Below, piece after piece: positions 14,284 through 18,781 of a DNA stretch of 18,781 nucleotides. Position numbers and translations under genes: made by a program. The DNA is taken from NCBI GenBank assembly GCA_023414975.1, contig JAEZMI010000032.1:1-18781 (forward strand), read 5' to 3'. The notes beneath the pieces were generated by a model, which made no database searches, was not told the origin of the DNA, and worked only from the letters and a program-made list of their open reading frames with translations. This stretch comes from Pseudomonadota bacterium (lineage in GTDB: Bacteria; Pseudomonadota; Alphaproteobacteria; Rhizobiales; Xanthobacteraceae). Numbering within the stretch: the stretch's first letter is position 1; every line of letters starts with the position of its first letter.

Positions 14284-15114
14284 ATGGAAAGCGCGCTGGA
14301 ACGTCTCTGGCGAACCCTCATCTGGGCGTTCGTCATCTTCTTCGTGATCAACGTGATCGCGATGATCGCGACGGTCGTGGTCAATTCCTTCGGAACGCGG
14401 TGGCTCAATTCCTGGCTGCCGGCGGCCTTCACCCTGCGCTGGTACGCCGCCGCGTGGAAGGAGTTCCAGTTGGCCGACGTGCTGCTCGTCACCTTGCAGA
14501 TCGCCGGCGCGGTGGTGCTGATCTCGGCGCTGATCGGCGTCCCCGCCGCCTATGCGCTGGCCCGCCGGAATTTTCCGGGAAAGCCGCTTGTCATGCTGCT
14601 GTTCCTGCTGCCGCTGCTCGTGCCGCCGATCACGTTCGGCGTGCCGCTGGCGACCGTGCTCTACAAGGTCGGTCTCGCCGGCACGATGTGGGGCGTCATC
14701 ATCGCCAATCTGGTGCCGACCGTGCCGTTCACCGTTATCCTGATGATCCCCTTCATCGAGCAGATCGACCCGCGTGTGGAGGCGGCCGCGCGCGTGTTCG
14801 GCGCCGGTACCGGGCGCCTGTTCATCCATGTGCTGGTGCCGCTGCTGGTGCCCGGCATCCTGGCGGCGACATTGCTCGCCATGGTGCGCACGGTCTCCAT
14901 GTTCGAGCTGACCTTCCTGACCGCCGGCCCGACCAGCCAGACCCTCGTCGTGTCGCTCTATTACTCGGTCTTCGCCGCAGGCGTGCGCGCCGGCCAGTCC
15001 ATCGACGCGATGGCGGTCATCTACATGCTGAGCACGCTGGTCTGGCTGATCGTCGCGCTGCGGTTCGTCAACCCGACGCAGATCGTGGCACGGGTGAAGA
15101 AGGCGCCGGTTTGA
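14284..15114 (+). CDS. ABC transporter permease, second subunit
   Basis: A 276-residue inner-membrane protein with about six helices, starting with TLIWAFVIFFVINVIAMIATVVV (11-33). The EAA loop is VEAAARVFGAGTGRLFIHVLVPLLVPGI (165-192), of the PotC-like family. The ATG at 14284 is preferred. A TTG at 14272 is in frame and overlaps the stop of the first permease, so a four-residue longer form is possible; neither has a textbook ribosome site, though GGAAAGG lies about 13 bases before the ATG. It is the last gene of the lacI operon and is followed within 25 bp by the symmetrical hairpin at 15136-15164. Confidence 0.93.
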   Translation: MESALERLWRTLIWAFVIFFVINVIAMIATVVVNSFGTRWLNSWLPAAFTLRWYAAAWKEFQLADVLLVTLQIAGAVVLISALIGVPAAYALARRNFPGKPLVMLLFLLPLLVPPITFGVPLATVLYKVGLAGTMWGVIIANLVPTVPFTVILMIPFIEQIDPRVEAAARVFGAGTGRLFIHVLVPLLVPGILAATLLAMVRTVSMFELTFLTAGPTSQTLVVSLYYSVFAAGVRAGQSIDAMAVIYMLSTLVWLIVALRFVNPTQIVARVKKAPV

Positions 15115-15135
15115 CCCTTCCCGCCGCCGTCAAGA

Positions 15136-15164
15136 AAGAGACCTCTCCGGCGGAGCGGTCTCTT
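15136..15164. terminator. Bidirectional terminator between convergent operons
   Basis: AAGAGACC (15136-15143) and GGTCTCTT (15157-15164) are exact inverse complements. Inside them CTCC (15145-15148) and GGAG (15152-15155) form a second stem with a GGC loop, across a single T/C mismatch. The 58-bp gap between the permease stop (15114) and the uxuA stop (15173) holds little else. The A and T bases at the stem ends give short U-rich ends to both transcripts, fitting a shared intrinsic terminator. Confidence 0.75.
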
Positions 15165-15172
15165 CGCGCCGG

Positions 15173-16402
15173 CTAGACGGCGCGGCGCAGGCCGGCAAGC
15201 GTCTCGTCGGGAAGGCGGTCGAGCACGCGCATGATGCCCCTCAGCTCGGCGAGGCCCTTAAGGCGCCCGGCGGCGGTGTAGCCGGGGTTGACCACCTTGT
15301 CGGACTCCACGTCGGCCAGCATGCGGTGGCCGTGATCGGGCCGCAGCACGATCTTCCGGTCCTCCGCGCGCCGCCGGTTCTCGGCCATCAGCACGGCAAG
15401 AATGGCGGGCATGTCGACGTCGCCGTCGAGATGATCCGCCTCCTGGAAGCCGAGTTGATCCGCGTCGCGCCGCGTCGCGCGCAGATGGGTGAAATGGATC
15501 CGGCTGGCGAAGCGCTCCGCGATGGCGGCAAGATCGTTGTCCGCACGCACGCCGAGACTGCCGGTGCAGAAGCACAGCCCATTGGCGGGCGTGGGCACCG
15601 CGGTGAACAGCGCCTCGAAATCATCCGCGGTCGAGACAACGCGCGGTAGGCCGAAGAGCGGGCGCGGAGGGTCGTCCGGGTGGATCGTGAGCCGGACCCC
15701 GAGCGACTGCGCCACGGGCGCGACGATGTCGAGGAAGGCGATTAGATTGGCGCGCAGGCGCGCGGCGTCCGTTCCGGCATAGGCGGCAAGGCAGTCGCGG
15801 AACTCGTCGAGGTCAAGCCCCTTGGTGGTTCCGCCGGGAAGACCCGCCAGCACGGTGCGGATGAGGGCGGCGACCTCGTCGTCGCTGAACCCGTCCGCGG
15901 TCTCGCGCGCCTGCGCGCGCTGTTGCGCGCTGTAGTCCGCCTCGGCGCCGGGGCGCTTGAGGACATACAGGTCGAAGGCCGCGAAACGCTTCTGATCGAA
16001 CCGCAGCGCGGTAGCCCCGGTCGGCAGCGGCCAGTCCAGGTCGGTCCGCGTCCAGTCCAGCACCGGCATGAAATTGTAGCAGACGACGCGCGGCCCCACG
16101 GCGGCCACGGCCTCAAGGCTGGCGATCCACGCCTCGATGGCGGCGCGCGCGCCGCGGCCCTCGCGCTTGACCTCGTCGGGGATCGGAATGCTCTCGACGA
16201 CCGACCAGCGCAGCGGCGTGCGGCCGCCGGACGTGTCCTCGATGACCGTGCGCCTCTCCTCCGCCTGCTCGCGGGTCCACGCAACGCCCGGCGGTACGTG
16301 GTGAAGCGCCGACACGATGTCGGTCGCGCCCGCCTGTCGCGCATGATCGAGCGTCACCGGATCGCTCGGGCCAAACCAGCGCCAGCCCTGTCTCATCGTC
16401 AT
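15173..16402 (-). CDS. uxuA: Mannonate dehydratase
   Basis: A 409-residue TIM-barrel enzyme that dehydrates D-mannonate to 2-keto-3-deoxygluconate, in the cytosol, in the hexuronate pathway. Family hallmarks are WRWFGPSDPVTLDHARQAGA at the N-terminus, VVCYNFMPVLDWTRTDL (106-122), the metal and active-site motifs HPDDPP (241-246), FCTGSLG (278-284, Cys279), HFTHLR (303-308) and RPDHGHRML (354-362). Length matches the family. The start at 16402 forms an ATGA overlap with the uxuB stop, so translation is likely coupled; the ATG two codons later is the alternative. It is the last gene of the gntR-uxuB-uxuA operon. No KDG kinase, aldolase or UxaC isomerase is present in the window. Confidence 0.96.
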   Translation of the reverse strand: MTMRQGWRWFGPSDPVTLDHARQAGATDIVSALHHVPPGVAWTREQAEERRTVIEDTSGGRTPLRWSVVESIPIPDEVKREGRGARAAIEAWIASLEAVAAVGPRVVCYNFMPVLDWTRTDLDWPLPTGATALRFDQKRFAAFDLYVLKRPGAEADYSAQQRAQARETADGFSDDEVAALIRTVLAGLPGGTTKGLDLDEFRDCLAAYAGTDAARLRANLIAFLDIVAPVAQSLGVRLTIHPDDPPRPLFGLPRVVSTADDFEALFTAVPTPANGLCFCTGSLGVRADNDLAAIAERFASRIHFTHLRATRRDADQLGFQEADHLDGDVDMPAILAVLMAENRRRAEDRKIVLRPDHGHRMLADVESDKVVNPGYTAAGRLKGLAELRGIMRVLDRLPDETLAGLRRAV

Positions 16403-18000
16403 GCCTCCGGCTTGTCGTCGAACTGCGCGACAGCGCGCACGGCGCCGTCCCGATAAAGCGTGGACAGCGCCGCGCGGATGGCGCCGGCAAGGCGTGGATC
16501 GGCCGCGAGTGCCGGCTCGAAGATCTCCCGCACGCCGAGCAGCGCGGGGACCAGCGCCTCAGGCGAGGGGCCGGCGGCATCGGCAAGCGCCCGCAGGCGC
16601 CCGGCGAGCGGATCGCGCACATCCATGGCGCGGCCCTGCTCGTCGGTCCCGCTCACGAAGCGCATCCAGGCGGCCAGCGCGAGCGCAAGGCGCGTGATCG
16701 GCGCGCCATCGTCCAGACGCGCGTGGACGGTCGCCAGCAGGCGCTGGGGAATCTTCTGCGAACCGTCCATGGCGATCTGCAACGTCCGGTGCTGCAGGGC
16801 GGGGTTGGAGAAACGACGAAGCAGGGCGGCCTTGTAGGCGGCAAGATCGGTCCGGGCCGGCACGCGAAGCGTCGGGCTGATTTCGTGGTCCATCAGACCG
16901 CGAATGAAGGGCGCAAAGCCCGGAGCCGCCATCGCCTCCGCCACCGTCGCGTGGCCGGCGAGATAGCCGAGATAGGCCAGCGCGGAGTGCGAGCCGTTCA
17001 GCAGGCGCAGCTTCATCGCCTCATAAGGCGCCGCATCGGCCACGAGTTCGGCGCCCGCCTCCTCGAAGCGCGGCCGCCCGGCTGTGAACTCATCCTCAAT
17101 GACCCACTGCCGGAACGGCTCCGTAACCACCGGCCAGGCATCGCTCAGGCCAAGGCGGACCGCCACGGCCTCCCGGTCGGCGGGTGTCGTTGCCGGAACG
17201 ATGCGATCGACCATCGTGCAGGGGAACGCCACCTCATTTTCGATGAAGTGACCCAGACCGGCATCGCGAAGGCCCGCCAGCCGCCCCGTGATGCGCCGCA
17301 GAAGCTTGCCGTTGGCCGGGAGATTGTCGCAGCACAGCACCGTGAAAGGCGGAATCCCGGCGGCCCGGCGGCGTGCGAGCGCCTCGACCAGAAAGCCGGG
17401 CGCGCTGCGTGGCAGGCCGGGAGCGGCGAGATCGTGGCGGATGTCCGGATGGTCCTCGCGCAACTCGCCGGTCGCGGGATCATGGCAATAGCCCTTCTCC
17501 GTCACGGTCAGCGACACGATCCGCACCTGCGGCGCGGTCATCGCCTCCAGCAAGTCAGCGGGAGATTCCGGCGCGACCAGCAGGCGGGTCACGGCGCCGA
17601 CAATACGGGCGCGCTCGCCCTCCGCGTCGCGTTCCGCCAGCGTGTAGAGGCCGTCCTGCGGCGCCAGCGCGTCGCGCGTGTCAGGCGCACGCAGACTGGC
17701 ACCGAGAATGGCCCAGTCGCGTTCCCCGGCCGCCATGCGCTCATCGACAAAAGCGGCCTGATGCGCCCGGTGAAACGCCCCGATCCCGAGATGGACAATA
17801 CCGATCTTCTGGGCGGCGCGGTCATAGGCGGGACGCGTGATATCCGGCGCGAGCCGCCCCAGTGCGCGGTCGGAAAGCCTCGGAAAGGCAGCCCCTGAAA
17901 CCGGAGTGCCCGGCACCGAAACAGCTGGGACCGAAACACCTGGGGCCGAAGCCCCTGGGGCCGAAAGCTCCGGCAGGGACGGCCCGGATGCCGGCGTCAT
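16399..18000 (-). CDS. uxuB: Fructuronate reductase (mannitol dehydrogenase family)
   Basis: A 533-residue NAD-dependent polyol/sugar-acid dehydrogenase that reduces D-fructuronate to D-mannonate. The N-terminal Rossmann domain starts with KIGIVHLGIGAFHRAHQAAF (65-84). Other marks are VTEKGYCHD, CCDNLPANGKLL (223-234) and VDRIVPATT (264-272). The catalytic motif is KLRLLNGSH (330-338, Lys330, Asn335, His338). The family includes mannitol, arabinitol and altronate dehydrogenases; UxuA next door selects fructuronate reductase. About 40 residues before LSDRALGRLAPDI exceed the usual family start and are a low-complexity Ser/Ala/Val/Pro/Gly repeat. The ATG at 18000 is still favoured because it overlaps the gntR stop as ATGA. 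Regulated with the operon, presumably by the GntR protein. Confidence 0.92.
   Translation of the reverse strand: MTPASGPSLPELSAPGASAPGVSVPAVSVPGTPVSGAAFPRLSDRALGRLAPDITRPAYDRAAQKIGIVHLGIGAFHRAHQAAFVDERMAAGERDWAILGASLRAPDTRDALAPQDGLYTLAERDAEGERARIVGAVTRLLVAPESPADLLEAMTAPQVRIVSLTVTEKGYCHDPATGELREDHPDIRHDLAAPGLPRSAPGFLVEALARRRAAGIPPFTVLCCDNLPANGKLLRRITGRLAGLRDAGLGHFIENEVAFPCTMVDRIVPATTPADREAVAVRLGLSDAWPVVTEPFRQWVIEDEFTAGRPRFEEAGAELVADAAPYEAMKLRLLNGSHSALAYLGYLAGHATVAEAMAAPGFAPFIRGLMDHEISPTLRVPARTDLAAYKAALLRRFSNPALQHRTLQIAMDGSQKIPQRLLATVHARLDDGAPITRLALALAAWMRFVSGTDEQGRAMDVRDPLAGRLRALADAAGPSPEALVPALLGVREIFEPALAADPRLAGAIRAALSTLYRDGAVRAVAQFDDKPEA
17888..17977 (-). repeat. 15-bp tandem repeat encoding a pentapeptide array
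   Basis: Six 15-bp units fill this stretch. The best three, on the plus strand, are GAAACAGCTGGGACC (17918), GAAACACCTGGGGCC (17933) and GAAGCCCCTGGGGCC (17948); units at 17963, 17903 and 17888 are more degenerate. On the minus strand they encode repeats of the form S-[AV]-P-[GA]-[AV] near the start of UxuB. The unit length keeps frame, so copy number can vary without disrupting the enzyme. Confidence 0.8.
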
Positions 18001-18737
18001 CGCGCAGACCCGTCCTTCCGACGTGCCGTGCGAAGCGGCACCACCGCCGGGGCTCCATCCGACGTCGTGCGCGCATCGGCCTCGAAAAAGTCCGGGCGCG
18101 CGCGCAGCAATTCGTCGAGGCCGGGCAGCACATTGCCGAGATGCTCCGCCATGGCCTGGTCGGCGAGTTCGGGATCGCGGGCGGCAAGGCCGGCGAGAAT
18201 CGCGCGGTGCTCGCGCATCACCATCTCGCGCCGGCCCGAAATGGGCAGATGAAGCACGCGGCAGCGGTCGATCTGCACCTTCTCCTGCCGTGCCACCCGC
18301 CAGAGATTTGGATGACCCGACAGAATGGCGATGCGCCGGTGGAACTCCTCGTCCTGGGCGTGAAAGCCGGCCCAGTCGCTTGCCTGCTCGCTGGCCTGCT
18401 GCCGGTCGAGGATGAGCTTGAGCTCGGAGATGTCGGCATCCGTCACTTTCGCAGCGGCATGGCGGACCGCCACGCGCTCCAGCGCTTCGCGGATCACCAT
18501 GCCGTCGCGCAGCGCCCCGACGCTGATATGCGACACGAAGGTGCCGCGCTGCGGGAAGATGTCGATGAGCCTTTCATCGGCGAGCCGCAGCAGGGCCTCG
18601 CGCACCGGCGTGCGGCTGACGCCATAGCGCTCGGCCAGTTCCTTCTCCGAGACGGCGGCACCCGGCGGCATCTCCCCGCCGATGATGCGGTCGCGCAGCA
18701 GCTCATAGATCCGCGCCGAAGCGGGGATGGCCCGCAT
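17997..18737 (-). CDS. GntR-family regulator with FCD domain, probable hexuronate-operon regulator
   Basis: A 246-residue regulator of the FadR subfamily. The N-terminal winged helix-turn-helix (about 8-70) has the typical RIIGGEMPPGAAVSEKELAERYGVSRTPVREALLRLADERLI and the wing FPQRGTFVS. The FCD effector domain (about 76-212) has the likely metal ligands Asp129, His133 (DEEFHRRI), His177 (REHRAIL) and His199 (MAEHL). The charged tail after 215 is extra. It is the first gene of the operon with uxuB and uxuA and overlaps uxuB by ATGA, so it likely senses a hexuronate-pathway intermediate, as UxuR/ExuR do. I see no strong ribosome site before the ATG at 18737. A 12-bp palindrome sits 28 bp upstream. 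Confidence 0.92.
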   Translation of the reverse strand: MRAIPASARIYELLRDRIIGGEMPPGAAVSEKELAERYGVSRTPVREALLRLADERLIDIFPQRGTFVSHISVGALRDGMVIREALERVAVRHAAAKVTDADISELKLILDRQQASEQASDWAGFHAQDEEFHRRIAILSGHPNLWRVARQEKVQIDRCRVLHLPISGRREMVMREHRAILAGLAARDPELADQAMAEHLGNVLPGLDELLRARPDFFEADARTTSDGAPAVVPLRTARRKDGSAR

Positions 18738-18764
18738 CGAAGCACCGGAGATCGGGGATGATGC

Positions 18765-18776
18765 GAGCCGCGGCTC
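18765..18776. promoter_or_regulatory. Short palindrome upstream of the gntR operon
   Basis: GAGCCGCGGCTC is a perfect 12-bp palindrome about 28 bp before the gntR start. It could be an operator, but short GC palindromes arise often in DNA this rich in G and C, and the rest of the promoter lies outside the window. Confidence 0.3.
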
Positions 18777-18781
18777 AGGAC

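Noticed and set aside
15461..15480. Exact 10-bp tandem repeat CGCGTCGCGC within uxuA
   Set aside because: It lies in conserved coding sequence (HLRATRRDAD) and such GC repeats are expected from Arg-rich codons; no sign of a frameshift.
16723..17898. A 391-codon plus-strand open frame opposite uxuB
   Set aside because: It is a shadow of uxuB, which has all its catalytic motifs; the antisense product is Arg-rich and unstructured.

Overview
The window is GC-rich DNA, almost fully coding, and typical of a free-living alphaproteobacterium. A member of the Hyphomicrobiales (Xanthobacteraceae/Rhizobiaceae-like) is my best inference: the cues are the NDUFS6-like zinc-finger protein, a trifunctional PutA, and sugar ABC operons with LacI and GntR regulators. 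No rRNA, tRNA, insertion sequence, phage gene or CRISPR array was seen. This is an accessory catabolic region of a chromosome or large replicon.

Left part (1-5028). The minus strand starts with the first 21 codons of an alpha/beta hydrolase (1-64) and an unrecognised membrane-associated protein (166-1152). A roughly 290-bp divergent intergenic region with a striking palindrome (1173-1201) separates it from a plus-strand group: a CHCC zinc-finger protein (1442), an FAD-dependent aromatic-ring-type monooxygenase (1711) and an EamA/DMT exporter (3000). Facing them is a minus-strand luciferase-like flavin monooxygenase (4000-5028).

Middle (5139-9193). putA on the minus strand encodes a 1276-residue proline utilisation protein with its own ribbon-helix-helix DNA-binding domain. 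The putA-lacI intergenic region holds two GTTGCA motifs, the hexamer known from E. coli PutA operators, on the putA side. On the lacI side it holds two perfect 16-bp palindromes (ATGAAACCGGTTTCAT) next to a TTGACA -35 box.

Right part (9194-18781). A plus-strand operon runs lacI-type regulator, nagB-like deaminase, periplasmic binding protein, ATPase, permease, permease (9194-15114). It lies convergent to a minus-strand operon of gntR-type regulator, uxuB and uxuA (18737-15173), whose genes are joined by ATGA overlaps. A strong symmetrical hairpin between them (15136-15164) probably terminates both transcripts. The minus operon converts fructuronate via mannonate to 2-keto-3-deoxygluconate. 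The plus operon imports a solute and appears to deaminate an amino-sugar phosphate. The transporter belongs to the iron/polyamine/AfuA-type class, not the usual sugar (CUT1) class, and no sugar kinase is present. Direct uptake of a phosphorylated amino sugar is therefore a testable hypothesis.

No gene here is a clear novel defence or mobile system. The most interesting items are the paired operators, the NagB/AfuA-like operon, the 1173-1201 palindrome, a pentapeptide repeat at the start of UxuB, and several short tandem duplications.
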